Source: a virus
Reading direction: 5' to 3' (one strand)
Length of the DNA stretch: 64,000 bases
Virus record (IMG/VR): IMGVR_UViG_3300047095_000666
Coordinates: 1-64,000 of that record
The stretch's first letter is position 1; the number at the start of each line of letters is the position of its first letter. The notes under the pieces are model-generated. The model did no database searches and was not told the DNA's origin. It worked only from the letters and a program-made list of their open reading frames with translations. The position numbers and the translations under genes are program-made. This document shows, one piece after another, positions 15,931 to 23,706 of this stretch.

Positions 15931-16318
15931 ACTTGCAGAACATCCGTAGGAAATCCTCCGGCATCCTGAGCAGTACGGTGCTTCTTTCTGAGGTGTCAGC
16001 GTAAACCAACTCCTGCCCGAGCATCTTGGTTGTTGTCTGGTGGACTCTAAGTATCTTCTCAAGCCCGAGGACGTCTTCAGCGACCACGCCAAGGCGCGTA
16101 TTGCCGGAGCCGATTATGACGATGTACTGACCCTTTTTCGGGTCTTTGGCGATGACGTTGAGCATACCTCGCTCAGTACTCAACAATCCAAGATGGCCGG
16201 GAGGAGACCCCGGAATCGCAGTGATGTGGGCTGAATTGAAGCTGATGACGCGCTCCACTCCAAGATCCTCAACACCGTAGACGATTCCGTCTATGACAAA
16301 AGTTAGGAGTCTCATCAC
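15929..16318 (-). CDS. CheW-like domain protein (129 aa)
   Basis: The 129-residue product has the layout of a single CheW domain. It opens with LLTFVIDGIVYGVED (the F..(G)..YG(I/V) strand pair), then an AIPGSPPGHLGLLSTERGML segment matching the conserved IP..P..(I)GV.N.RG.(V/I)LPV core, then IVIIGSGNTRLGVVAEDVLG matching the (G)LVVD.V final strands. CheW proteins couple chemoreceptors to the CheA kinase. A phage copy may bind host chemoreceptor arrays or be a scaffold. Start is GTG 16318 or ATG 16315, both downstream of TAGGAGGAACC. It lies beside genes for secreted enzymes, not chemotaxis genes. Domain call moderate to good; role unknown. Confidence 0.72.
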   Translation of the reverse strand: MMRLLTFVIDGIVYGVEDLGVERVISFNSAHITAIPGSPPGHLGLLSTERGMLNVIAKDPKKGQYIVIIGSGNTRLGVVAEDVLGLEKILRVHQTTTKMLGQELVYADTSERSTVLLRMPEDFLRMFCK

Positions 16319-16333
16319 GGGCGAAGGTTCCTC

Positions 16334-16825
16334 CTAGTTACACCAGCTGGCCCGTTGGCCCTTGCCGTCGTATGGGTGGGCATACCCCTTGTTTATCAGG
16401 ATCTCAGCCACGTTGAACTTCGTCCCAGTCGGCGAAATGATGATCAGATTGCCTAAGATTCGACCGCCGTACTTGTCCCACTTCGGGTTGGCGATGGTGA
16501 TCGTCTTGACCCCGGCGAGCATCTTCTCCAGTGCGTCTCTTGCCTCGTCGGCCTTGGCCGCTTCGGACGGGCAAGAAGCCTTGGTCCCGCGCTCAGGGGT
16601 GTCAATGCCAATGATGCGAAGACGCATCTTGTTGAGGGGTGCGGGAAGGATGTCGTACCGGATGTCCACCGTGTCTCCGTCGTAGACGCCTACCAGAGCG
16701 ACCTCGATCGAGTTGACTGCTTTGGTCGTCGCGGCATGCGCGGGGTGGCAGCTAGAGAGGGTGACCATCAGCAGGATCAGGAAGAAATACATCAAGCCGT
16801 CCAGTCGGCTGTATCTTTGGTGCAT
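16334..16825 (-). CDS. Secreted thermonuclease-like (SNase fold) nuclease, probable lipoprotein (163 aa)
   Basis: Residues ~10-33 form a signal peptide (LMYFFLILLMVTLSSCHPAHA). LSSC fits a lipobox, and AHA-A would also suit signal peptidase I. Then comes the staphylococcal-nuclease-like domain: VYDGDTVDIRY (metal-binding Asp), RIIGIDTPERG (catalytic Arg/Glu region), DKYGGRILGNL and NKGYAHPY. These enzymes degrade DNA or RNA with calcium. ATG 16825 is preferred over 16855 because CCGGAGCATCCAA precedes it. An envelope-located phage nuclease could destroy extracellular or incoming competitor DNA. Confidence 0.88.
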   Translation of the reverse strand: MHQRYSRLDGLMYFFLILLMVTLSSCHPAHAATTKAVNSIEVALVGVYDGDTVDIRYDILPAPLNKMRLRIIGIDTPERGTKASCPSEAAKADEARDALEKMLAGVKTITIANPKWDKYGGRILGNLIIISPTGTKFNVAEILINKGYAHPYDGKGQRASWCN

Positions 16826-16938
16826 TTGGATGCTCCGGTTGGTTGAACTACCCATTTGTTACTTGACGACTTTTTGCCGTCACGAGACGGAGCATCGGGA
16901 ACAGTAAGGTAGTCAATTCCACTTTTGGATCATAGAAA

Positions 16939-17655
16939 ATGATTGCCGAACTCGTGAACAACATCAAGGCGCGTCTTGGCGCGTCGCACCGAAATCTAGA
17001 GCTAGACGACCGGGACATCGTCAACCTCCTACAGAATGAGACGCTGAAGACGGCCTCGATCTACAACCCCTTCTTCCTCGAATACCTGCTCGACCCGGAG
17101 ACCGAGCGGGTCGAAGGGATGGGCAACGTCTTCAACGTCCCGATGGAGATCGCCGGGTTCGAGACGATGGGCGTCGAGAAAGTCTTTGCCGCCCAGAACA
17201 CCGCGTCAATGTACGGATTCGTTCCATACGGGATCCTCGGCGGGGACATCGGGACCATCATGGGGAACTACCTCAATATGAAGCTGGCGAACGGGATCAC
17301 CGGCTTGATGCTCCCGCCCGACACTTTCCAGTACGTCCATCCGGGGATGCTGCGCATCTTCAACACGTACACCCAGAACAAGTACTTCGTCGTGCTTCGG
17401 ACCACTCACAAGAAGGACTTCAGCACCTTCCCCTACGGCCTCCGCGAGACGATCATGAAGCTGGCGCTGGCCGACGTCGCCAACGACCTGCTCGGCATCA
17501 GAACCTTCTTCCAGAACCTCGGCAGCACCTTTGCCGAGATCAACCTTAATACCGACATGCTCAACAACTGGGCTGACAAACGCGACGATCTCATTGAGAA
17601 CATGCGTAAAAACCAGTTGAAGAACGCCGGTGTCCGTAAAATCTACGTGGCATAA
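16939..17655 (+). CDS. Putative virion structural protein (238 aa)
   Basis: 238 residues, ATG 16939 with TTTTGGATCATAGAAA upstream, a leader like those of fibre and spike genes elsewhere in the window. Composition is typical of head-tail connector or neck-type proteins: Asn/Leu-rich helices (KLALADVANDLLG, FFQNLGSTFAEINLN) and no enzymatic motif. It is the only plus-strand gene among minus-strand ones here. The structural role is an inference from sequence character; I cannot name the family. Confidence 0.72.
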   Translation: MIAELVNNIKARLGASHRNLELDDRDIVNLLQNETLKTASIYNPFFLEYLLDPETERVEGMGNVFNVPMEIAGFETMGVEKVFAAQNTASMYGFVPYGILGGDIGTIMGNYLNMKLANGITGLMLPPDTFQYVHPGMLRIFNTYTQNKYFVVLRTTHKKDFSTFPYGLRETIMKLALADVANDLLGIRTFFQNLGSTFAEINLNTDMLNNWADKRDDLIENMRKNQLKNAGVRKIYVA

Positions 17656-17848
17656 CTACGCCCCCTAACATAAGTGTAGTAGTCGCGTTGCAGCGCCTCT
17701 GTGCTGTCCGATCGTTGAGCTGGCGAGTGTTTCTTCCTTTCTGCAGCCTACCGTCTCCGGTCCGACACGCCCATGCCATAGCCTCCGCTTCATTCTCCTC
17801 CCTGAAGCCGACGCAGATGGATGCGCGTAACCCGCACGACAATGGAAT
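17656..17848. other. Gene-free stretch with no recognised content
   Basis: About 190 bases between the structural gene and the next terminator. Checked by eye on both strands for tRNA arms, small ORFs with ribosome sites and promoter boxes; none is convincing. A minus-strand frame of about 83 codons crosses it (17591-17842), but it runs into the structural gene and lacks a ribosome site. Confidence 0.5.
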
Positions 17849-17884
17849 CCCCCTACGGCCTTTTAGGTCGTAGGGGGCTTTTCC
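17849..17884 (+). terminator. Rho-independent terminator
   Basis: CCCCCTACGGCC / GGTCGTAGGGGG (one G-U pair), 5-base loop, then CTTTTCC. Ends plus-strand transcription right at the stop of the minus-strand peptidase gene. Confidence 0.8.
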
Positions 17885-18301
17885 TTACTGTCGTCTGCTC
17901 AGAACGGCGTATAGTGAGTTTGGTGAGAACCTCCAAGCGTCTTTATATCCTAATGCGTAGGCTACTGCCTCGGAACAAAAGTACTTGGAGCGGTCTTCTG
18001 GAAGTGGACTGAGAACGAAACCAAACAGACCGGCAAAGTCGTATTTGGCTCCATCGTGATTAACAAACCACTCGGCGGCAGCTGACTCGTCGTAGCCCTT
18101 AAGCTCTATGATGTCCCAATGTTCTGGGTCTAACTCTATTTCTTTTGTCCTGACGCCTCCATCGCGAGGAGAAGACGACGCACAGATTGTTTTCCCATCT
18201 TGATCAAACACTAATTCAAGATGGGAATATGACCCTTTAGTCCACCAAGAAATGGCGGCGTCAAGGAAGTGGGTTCTATCCTTGTAAAATGCAACTTTCA
18301 T
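17885..18301 (-). CDS. YiiX/YebB-like permuted papain-fold (NlpC/P60-related) hydrolase (138 aa)
   Basis: 138 residues. The arrangement matches permuted NlpC/P60 enzymes: KGSYSHLELVF (catalytic His in SH-L-E), ASSSPRDGGVRTK, a middle WD.IEL strand, and KYFCSEAVAYAL with the nucleophilic Cys in CSE. Such proteins are predicted amidases or peptidases acting on cell-wall peptides or lipoprotein-like substrates and are common in large phages. ATG 18301 follows AAAGGATTCTCCT. A related truncated gene lies at the right edge (63741-64000). Confidence 0.82.
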   Translation of the reverse strand: MKVAFYKDRTHFLDAAISWWTKGSYSHLELVFDQDGKTICASSSPRDGGVRTKEIELDPEHWDIIELKGYDESAAAEWFVNHDGAKYDFAGLFGFVLSPLPEDRSKYFCSEAVAYALGYKDAWRFSPNSLYAVLSRRQ

Positions 18302-18341
18302 AGGAGAATCCTTTGAAAACTATCTAACTTTCTGTTCTCGC

Positions 18342-18381
18342 AAAAAAAAAATCTCCATGTGTCGAAAGGCACATGGAGATT
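18342..18381 (-). terminator. Rho-independent terminator for the minus strand
   Basis: AATCTCCATGTG / CACATGGAGATT with a TCGAAAGG-type loop; nine A residues precede it on the plus strand, giving a T-run on the minus transcript. Downstream of the transglycosylase gene. Confidence 0.88.
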
Positions 18382-18393
18382 GTTTCCGGCAGC

Positions 18394-19053
18394 TTAGATT
18401 CCGTAAAGTCGCGCAGCCTTGTCTACTTCAGCAAGATACTTAGCATTGCGCTTCCCGGACCTATACCAACCCTCGCCGAGATTGAAGGCCATGATGGCGG
18501 CTCTCCGACTCTTGAGGCTTGAGTGTAGCTCTTTCAGGTACTCCACGCCTGCCCGGATGTTCTCCTCGGGGTTATAGAAGTCCTTTGGTGTACGGACCTT
18601 GTCCCGGTGGTAGAAACGGTTCATCTGCATGAGTCCCAAGCAGTTGACGTTCCTTGCCTTCGGGTCGAACCTCGATTCGATGGCGATGATCCCTATGATG
18701 TCCCTGTACTTCGGGAACACCGGATCCTCGTACTTCCGAGCTAACGCGACGATCTTCCACGCCGTCGTCTCAGGCACGTCGAGGGAATTGGCGATGTTAC
18801 TTGCCGCCCTCTGGGTTGACTGGATGTCGTCCTCCCCTCCTTGCTCTTCCGGCAGAGAGGTCTCCGCAGCTGCGACTGCCGCAACGGCAATCGGGGCTGA
18901 GGCTCTCTTCAGGATTTGCTTCTTGGGTTGGGCCTTCACATGCACCTTCTTAGGCGGCGCATGGCGGTGGTGCTTGGGAGCGGCTTCTGCTGCTCCGACG
19001 CACACCATAGAGGCTAGGACAACGGCGATAATGAAGATGATTTTTTGCTTCAT
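18394..19053 (-). CDS. Secreted lytic transglycosylase (SLT fold, 219 aa)
   Basis: ATG 19053 (after AAGGAGACCCCT) gives a clean signal peptide, KQKIIFIIAVVLASMVCVG...AEAA; the ATG at 19098 would bury it. A basic, His/Lys/Pro-rich linker (residues ~26-60) follows. The transglycosylase domain starts near residue 95: IIGIIAIESRFDP with catalytic Glu126, then NCLGLMQMN, PEENIRAGVEYL and MAFNLGEG. It cleaves peptidoglycan glycan strands. A signal peptide argues for export to the periplasm during infection, consistent with lysis or envelope remodelling rather than a virion-only enzyme. Confidence 0.92.
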   Translation of the reverse strand: MKQKIIFIIAVVLASMVCVGAAEAAPKHHRHAPPKKVHVKAQPKKQILKRASAPIAVAAVAAAETSLPEEQGGEDDIQSTQRAASNIANSLDVPETTAWKIVALARKYEDPVFPKYRDIIGIIAIESRFDPKARNVNCLGLMQMNRFYHRDKVRTPKDFYNPEENIRAGVEYLKELHSSLKSRRAAIMAFNLGEGWYRSGKRNAKYLAEVDKAARLYGI

Positions 19054-19134
19054 AGGGGTCTCCTTATTGAGGCCGTCCAGTGATTCAGACGGACTCATTC
19101 ATGAGATCTCTACTTGTGCGACATGAAAGAATTA

Positions 19135-19890
19135 TCAATGCACAGAGATCGTTGGAGGGACTTCGTCGATTTCCTGATCTTGCAGGATGGCGACTGTTGC
19201 GTCCCGAGATGCTTTCTCCTTGAAAGCGAGGGTTAAAATTCTCTCGGATTCGTCTTCTTCGAAATTCTCTTGGAAGAACTTTCCGAGTTCCCGGTCGTAA
19301 GACAGCTCTTCTTTCACCTTCTCGAATGCGTCCGAGCGAGGATCCAGCAGCGCGGCGTAAGGGTATTTGTCACCCTTCGTTTTAGCCGTCATCTGGTGCT
19401 CGAATTCGGTGAGGTAATCACGCATGATCGAGTTGTAGGTCAAGAAGTAGATGCCGTACTCGTTACCGTCGATCGTCATTCGGAATTTATCCTTTCCAAC
19501 GACCGACACGTTTTCGATCTTTCTTTCTCCAGTGTTCAGCACAGCTGACGAGACTTTCTCCCTGAACTCATCGGCACTTTCGCCGGACTCAGTAGCAGGA
19601 TAGAAGATCGCAGCATTCACGCTCACCATCAGCTGAGCCTGTACGTGGTGGGCGAGCATCCCGAGGAGCGGGATTTCGTCGCAGATGTCAACCAGCAGTT
19701 TTACAAAGAAGAGCGGCACGTCGGTGCGAGACACGACGACCACGTCGGAGTTGTTCTTCTCCGAAAACTTCGTGGCGATTCGATTGACCATATCGTCAAA
19801 ATCGACGGCTTCCACCATGAAGTCGGATCTGTCTACTAGGCCAAACACTTTGTCCGGTATCGAGCTTTGCTTTGCTCGGCGTCTGAACAT
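19135..19890 (-). CDS. Hypothetical protein (251 aa)
   Basis: 251 residues, ATG 19890 after AGAAGGGGAATCT. A basic N-terminus (MFRRRAKQSS) leads into a mixed alpha/beta body with a DVVVVSRTDVPLFFVKLLVD segment and a long charged helical C-terminal third. No domain recognised. It stands alone between the transglycosylase gene and the ligase operon. Confidence 0.8.
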   Translation of the reverse strand: MFRRRAKQSSIPDKVFGLVDRSDFMVEAVDFDDMVNRIATKFSEKNNSDVVVVSRTDVPLFFVKLLVDICDEIPLLGMLAHHVQAQLMVSVNAAIFYPATESGESADEFREKVSSAVLNTGERKIENVSVVGKDKFRMTIDGNEYGIYFLTYNSIMRDYLTEFEHQMTAKTKGDKYPYAALLDPRSDAFEKVKEELSYDRELGKFFQENFEEDESERILTLAFKEKASRDATVAILQDQEIDEVPPTISVH

Positions 19891-19924
19891 AGATTCCCCT
19901 TCTAGTTGATTCTACAGAAATGTT

Positions 19925-19960
19925 CCCTTTCCCCATGATTTGACTGGGGAAAGGGTTTTT
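19925..19960 (-). terminator. Inverted repeat after the ligase gene
   Basis: CCCTTTCCCCA / TGGGGAAAGGG, an 11-bp perfect stem with a 9-base loop just after the ligase stop. The T-run (GTTTTTG) is on the plus strand, opposite to the flanking genes, so on the minus strand it is a stem without T-tail. It may stop antisense transcription or act by stem alone. Confidence 0.55.
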
Positions 19961-19961
19961 G

Positions 19962-22016
19962 TTAGTACTCGAATGCTTCGTCGATGTCGCCCTTCTTCCG
20001 GGCGCTGTCGTTGATGCCGAGGATCTTGACCGCTTCTTCCTCGTTGATGATCTTGACTCCGAGGTCCAGCGCCTTCTTGTTCTTGACGGTTCCGGAGGAG
20101 GTATCGTTGGTGATGAGGAAGTCGGTCTTGCTGCTGATCGAAGAAGCCATCTTATGACCCCTCAGCTCGATGGCCGCTTTGAAGTCCTCCCGGCTGTACC
20201 CTTTCAGGTTGCCGGTGACGACGACGCTGTACTTCTGGCCCGATACTTGGTTCGCTTGGACTTGCTCGGAGAAGCTGACGACTTTCACGCCGCTCTCCTT
20301 GAAGGCTTTGAACACTCCTTCAGCCCGTTCCCGGCTCTTCAGGATAGTCTCGACAAGAGCCTTACCGACGCCATTGATCGCGACCAGCTTCTGCTCCAGC
20401 CGGTTGGGCTTCTCGCCGAACAGGGTCTCGATGCCAACGTGGCGGAGGATCATCTTGGCTCGGTCGCGGCTCAGGAACTCGATGTTCAGAGAACCCAGCA
20501 GCTCGTAGTCGTAGATGCCCTTGTCGGAGTAGATCCGGTCGTTCACGGCCTTGCAGATCTGCTTGGCGGAAGTCTTACCGAAGCCCTCCGTGCGGGCGAT
20601 GACTGCTTCTTTGGTGGAATCGAAGTCTAGGTAGTCCTCGATTCCTTCGATGATCCCGACGTCATACAGAGCCTTGATCGTGTTCCGCTTGATGCCCTTC
20701 ACGTTGAGCTTTTCGAGGAACTGCTGTAGGTGGCCGATCTTGACGAGATCGCACTCCTCGTTGACGCAGTACAGGAACACGCCGTCGTTGTGGAGTTTCG
20801 ACCCGCAGCAGGTGCATTCCGTCGGAGGGAGGAAACGCTTTGCAACGTTCGTCGGCTGACCGGGGATCTTGTCGACGTACCCGAGCACGTCGTTGTTCAG
20901 CGAGAAGAGCATCCTGTCGCCGTAGTGCAGCTTCAGGTCCATGAACCGACGATAGTTAGCCAGGGACACTTTTTGGTAGGTAGCACCGTTCATGATGACA
21001 GGCTCCAGCACAGCCACGGGGGTGTACGTTGCAGTGTTGCCATCCGTGTACCACTCCATGTCCAGCAGCTTCGTTTCCTTCTCCATGTAAGGGAGCTTGA
21101 AGGCGATAGCGAAGTTGGGACGGTTGTCGGTGTACCCCAGCTCCTCTCTGAGCTCTTGATCGGAAGTCTCGACCACGATGCCGTCGATCATGTAGTCTAG
21201 TTCGAGGCGAGTCTCGGCGATAGTCTTGTACATCTCTGCCAGCTCGTCTACCGACTCGACTGTCATGATCTCCATCTCGTCGAAACACTTGATCTTCCCG
21301 TTCAGGGAGGAAAGAGCTTCGAGCTCAACGAAGCGGGTGACGTGGCCTGCGGTGATTGCTCGGTACTTGAGCGGGATCAAGGTCAGGTACTTTGCCATCG
21401 GGACGCCGTCTTCCTTGATGATGCCGCCGATCGCCGAACGAGGGTTCTTGTAGGATGTCCCGAACTCCTCGTTCAGTTTTACGAGGTTCTTCCACGAGAT
21501 CACTGCCTCGAAGCCGAGAGCGAAATCTTCGATCTTCTCGTCGTCCACGTCCGGCATCTCGATCGGCTTGATGAACGAGCAGTCCCAAGCCTTCTTGAAG
21601 TACCCGGTGAGGTCCTTGCCCACGCCGTCTTGGCCGCGAGTCAGAGCCTTCTTCATCTTGTTCTTGACGAACTCGAAGTTGATCGAGTGACCGTCATACT
21701 TCAGCGAGACGAACAGCGGATTCTTCGCGCTGACCTTGATCCCCTTGGACTTGAGCCAAGCTTTGAACTCGTCGAGGGTGTTCACCTTGTCGAGTGTGCC
21801 CGCGAGGTTGTCGTAGCTATGGGATAGCGTCACGGTGCTGGAAACGTTCGGAGCCGCACCGATCTCGAATCGCTTTCCGGCGACCTTTTCCCAGGCATCC
21901 TTGAGGCTGTCAAAGTCCTCGTCGGACATGACCTTCGTCTCCGTGTTGTAGTACGCCAGAGAAGCTTCGCGGAGCTTCTTCTCGACTTCCTTCAGATTCT
22001 TCTTCGTCACTTCCAT
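19962..22016 (-). CDS. ligA: NAD-dependent DNA ligase (684 aa)
   Basis: Full-length LigA architecture. The N-terminal Ia-like region is followed by adenylation site SLKYDGHS with catalytic Lys106, then RGDG-like TRGQDGVGKD and the adenylation-domain motifs down to AFKLPYM. The OB fold is followed by a four-Cys zinc finger (CTCCGS...CVNEEC), helix-hairpin-helix repeats (KLNVKGIKRN, GINGVGKAL-type) and a C-terminal BRCT domain (VVTGNLKGYSREDF). It seals DNA nicks using NAD+. Length is close to bacterial enzymes (~670). Start ATG 22016 follows TGAGGAGGCACT. Last gene of an operon with the (p)ppGpp-hydrolase-like gene. Confidence 0.96.
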   Translation of the reverse strand: MEVTKKNLKEVEKKLREASLAYYNTETKVMSDEDFDSLKDAWEKVAGKRFEIGAAPNVSSTVTLSHSYDNLAGTLDKVNTLDEFKAWLKSKGIKVSAKNPLFVSLKYDGHSINFEFVKNKMKKALTRGQDGVGKDLTGYFKKAWDCSFIKPIEMPDVDDEKIEDFALGFEAVISWKNLVKLNEEFGTSYKNPRSAIGGIIKEDGVPMAKYLTLIPLKYRAITAGHVTRFVELEALSSLNGKIKCFDEMEIMTVESVDELAEMYKTIAETRLELDYMIDGIVVETSDQELREELGYTDNRPNFAIAFKLPYMEKETKLLDMEWYTDGNTATYTPVAVLEPVIMNGATYQKVSLANYRRFMDLKLHYGDRMLFSLNNDVLGYVDKIPGQPTNVAKRFLPPTECTCCGSKLHNDGVFLYCVNEECDLVKIGHLQQFLEKLNVKGIKRNTIKALYDVGIIEGIEDYLDFDSTKEAVIARTEGFGKTSAKQICKAVNDRIYSDKGIYDYELLGSLNIEFLSRDRAKMILRHVGIETLFGEKPNRLEQKLVAINGVGKALVETILKSRERAEGVFKAFKESGVKVVSFSEQVQANQVSGQKYSVVVTGNLKGYSREDFKAAIELRGHKMASSISSKTDFLITNDTSSGTVKNKKALDLGVKIINEEEAVKILGINDSARKKGDIDEAFEY

Positions 22017-22025
22017 AGTGCCTCC

Positions 22026-22205
22026 TCAGAGTTTGGCTTTGTTGCTGAACCAGTTGGAGATGCGAGTGGTCAGATCCCCGGCATGCTTGTTGGCATTGTC
22101 GTTCGGGAATTGCTGGACTATCTCCCAGAATGCTTGAGCGTCCTGCTCGGTTTCGAGGGTCAGCGTGATGGGGCTGAATTTCGGTTTCGTTTGTTTGATA
22201 TCCAT
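22026..22205 (-). CDS. Small hypothetical protein (59-60 aa)
   Basis: Two adjacent ATG codons (22208 and 22205) follow AGGAGGC. The second gives better spacing; the first overlaps the upstream stop as ATGA. The product is 59 residues with an acidic helix (ETEQDAQAFWEIVQQF). Lies between the HD-hydrolase gene and the ligase, nine bases before the latter. Function unknown. Confidence 0.75.
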   Translation of the reverse strand: MDIKQTKPKFSPITLTLETEQDAQAFWEIVQQFPNDNANKHAGDLTTRISNWFSNKAKL

Positions 22206-22774
22206 CATGCCTCCTGGAGTTGGATGTTGTACATTGCGGAGTGCCGCCTGAGCTGCGCGGTAGCGAGCTCGTGCAGAGTCCGGTTGCCACGACCGAGGAC
22301 TAGCAGGAGCATAGACTTCTCCATCAAGTACGTCGGAGCGAATTTGGGATCCTTCTCAGCGATGTCCTCGCCGTTGTCGATAAGATCGGCAAGCTTGATA
22401 GTCTGACCGTCGTCGGACGCTTCTGCAAGGTGCAGCCGGTCGATTTCCTTCCGGCGCTCTCGGTTCCCGTCTTGAGGGGTTGACACGTCCGAGACTTCGT
22501 CCACCAGATTGGCGATCCTCGTCCCGAAGTGTCTCGCGATGTCTTTCTTAGTTCGCTTCGTGTCTTCGATGACGTCGTGCATGAGAGTCGCGGCATGCAC
22601 TTCAGGATCGTCGTTCACGGTCTGGACAATCCTGAGAACTCTGATTGGGTGGATGATGTACGGCTCTCCGGAGTACTTTCGGACTTGGCCGATCTCGGCA
22701 TGAGCTTCGGAGGCGTAGAGCAGTGCTCTGCTGACGACTCCTAAGTCTGATTGCAGTGATAACAAAATCGTCAT
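22205..22774 (-). CDS. Mesh1/SpoT-like HD-domain (p)ppGpp hydrolase (189 aa)
   Basis: Stand-alone hydrolase domain without a synthetase or TGS region. Visible motifs: ASEAHAEIGQVRKYSGEPYI, IHPIRVL with metal-binding His42, LMHDVIEDT with His66-Asp67 and Glu70-Asp71, GTRIANLVDEVSDVS, and IKLADLIDN near residue 125. Family members remove pyrophosphate from (p)ppGpp with Mn2+. Mesh1 enzymes are ~180 residues, as here. In a phage it would relieve the stringent response or cancel (p)ppGpp-like signals in defence. The alternative substrate NADPH, known for some Mesh1 proteins, is not excluded. Confidence 0.88.
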   Translation of the reverse strand: MTILLSLQSDLGVVSRALLYASEAHAEIGQVRKYSGEPYIIHPIRVLRIVQTVNDDPEVHAATLMHDVIEDTKRTKKDIARHFGTRIANLVDEVSDVSTPQDGNRERRKEIDRLHLAEASDDGQTIKLADLIDNGEDIAEKDPKFAPTYLMEKSMLLLVLGRGNRTLHELATAQLRRHSAMYNIQLQEA

Positions 22775-22800
22775 GAGTTGTTCCTGTTATTAGGCACGAC

Positions 22801-22813
22801 AATAATATATTTA
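22801..22813 (-). promoter_or_regulatory. AT-rich promoter box for the ligase operon
   Basis: On the minus strand GTAAATATATTATT lies about 30 bases before ATG 22774. It fits the ATATAT(T/A)AT box seen before other operons. It also marks the boundary with the ter-type module upstream. Confidence 0.55.
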
Positions 22814-22824
22814 CGTCTGGCAGC

Positions 22825-22995
22825 TTAGCGGTGACGCAGGATTGACAAGATCTGAGGGTTCACCTGCACGGACGAACCCCGGCGCGGAGACAGGGGTCTG
22901 CGAGACGCAGAGGCTTGAGGACCGCACTGTTTCCAAGCGGCTCCTCCGGGAACGTTCCAGAGGTTTATCGGTGGCAGTTTCAGTTCAGGCCACAT
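22825..22995 (-). CDS. Possible small Pro/Arg-rich protein (56 aa)
   Basis: ATG 22995 follows ATGGAGTCATT; the frame also extends to 23043 through a terminator, which is unlikely to be coding. The predicted peptide starts MWPELKLPPINLWNVPGG and has a Ser/Pro/Arg-rich second half. It lies between a strong minus-strand terminator (23007-23036) and the ligase-operon promoter box, so its transcription would need read-through. Weakly supported. Confidence 0.4.
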   Translation of the reverse strand: MWPELKLPPINLWNVPGGAAWKQCGPQASASRRPLSPRRGSSVQVNPQILSILRHR

Positions 22996-23006
22996 AATGA
23001 CTCCAT

Positions 23007-23036
23007 AAAAAAAAAAAGAGGGGGCATAACCCCCTC
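23007..23036 (-). terminator. Rho-independent terminator ending the ter-type module
   Basis: GAGGGGG / CCCCCTC with a 5-base loop, preceded on the plus strand by eleven A residues (T-run in the minus transcript). Lies three bases after the last stop of the ter-type operon. Confidence 0.88.
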
Positions 23037-23039
23037 GTT

Positions 23040-23705
23040 TCACATGTACACTTGGACGCCTCGTTGCATTCGCTCCACGCTCTCTATGCTCTCTTCGACA
23101 GCTTTGATTTGCTGCTTGGTGAGTTCAAGAGACGTGTGGCAGTGGTCGCAGTATCGCATCCTGTCGGAAAGATCTCTGTTCGACTTGCCGGACTTGAATA
23201 GGACTTCCAGAGTGGTTGACAGGTCGCGCATGGTCTTGCTCAGTCTTTCGACCATAGAGCGGAGAGTTTCGATCTGCTTCTTGATCGAGGCTACCTCGGC
23301 AGTACCAGCTTGAACACCGAAGCGCCACCCAGAGATTGCCGCGTCCATTTTATTCTTGATTGCGGGGATCCACATCAAGAAGGACAGCCTCTTCCGCCAC
23401 TGCACCAATCGCAAGTGCTGCTCGATGGCTTCTTTGACTGGGAGCCCGGAAAGCTTTACCGAGAGCTCGTTCACGTTGCGGTCATACCTCTTCCAGTCAT
23501 CGATGCCTTCGTCGCAAACCTTGTTCAGGTCTATTTTTCCGGCGAAGTGCGCGGAGATGTAAGGAGTGACCCTCACATTATCCTCCGAGCTCATCTTCTC
23601 AAGAACGACCAGAACTTCGATCGGAATCGGGGAACGTCGCTCGCCGAGAACCCCCTGTTTGGGAGTCCTCGGCGCAGCCCCTTTGTCGAAGAGGGGCTTG
23701 ACCAC
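23040..23705 (-). CDS. Hypothetical protein of the ter-type module, helical with CDHC motif (221 aa)
   Basis: GTG 23705 is preferred: GAGGAAGACTAAC precedes it and it starts one base after the TerD-like stop. The frame upstream to 23801 is a shadow. The product is 221 residues, basic, with a long predicted helix or coiled coil from ~residue 130 (SIKKQIETLRSMVERLSKTM) and a single YCDHCH motif near the C-terminus that could share a metal. No domain recognised. Its place at the end of a TelA/TerD operon suggests a partner of those proteins. Confidence 0.75.
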   Translation of the reverse strand: MVKPLFDKGAAPRTPKQGVLGERRSPIPIEVLVVLEKMSSEDNVRVTPYISAHFAGKIDLNKVCDEGIDDWKRYDRNVNELSVKLSGLPVKEAIEQHLRLVQWRKRLSFLMWIPAIKNKMDAAISGWRFGVQAGTAEVASIKKQIETLRSMVERLSKTMRDLSTTLEVLFKSGKSNRDLSDRMRYCDHCHTSLELTKQQIKAVEESIESVERMQRGVQVYM

Positions 23706-23706
23706 G

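Noticed and set aside
17656-17848. Possible tRNA or small RNA gene in the gene-free stretch
   Set aside because: No T-loop sequence of the GTTCGA.TC type, no acceptor pairing and no CCA end could be found on either strand.
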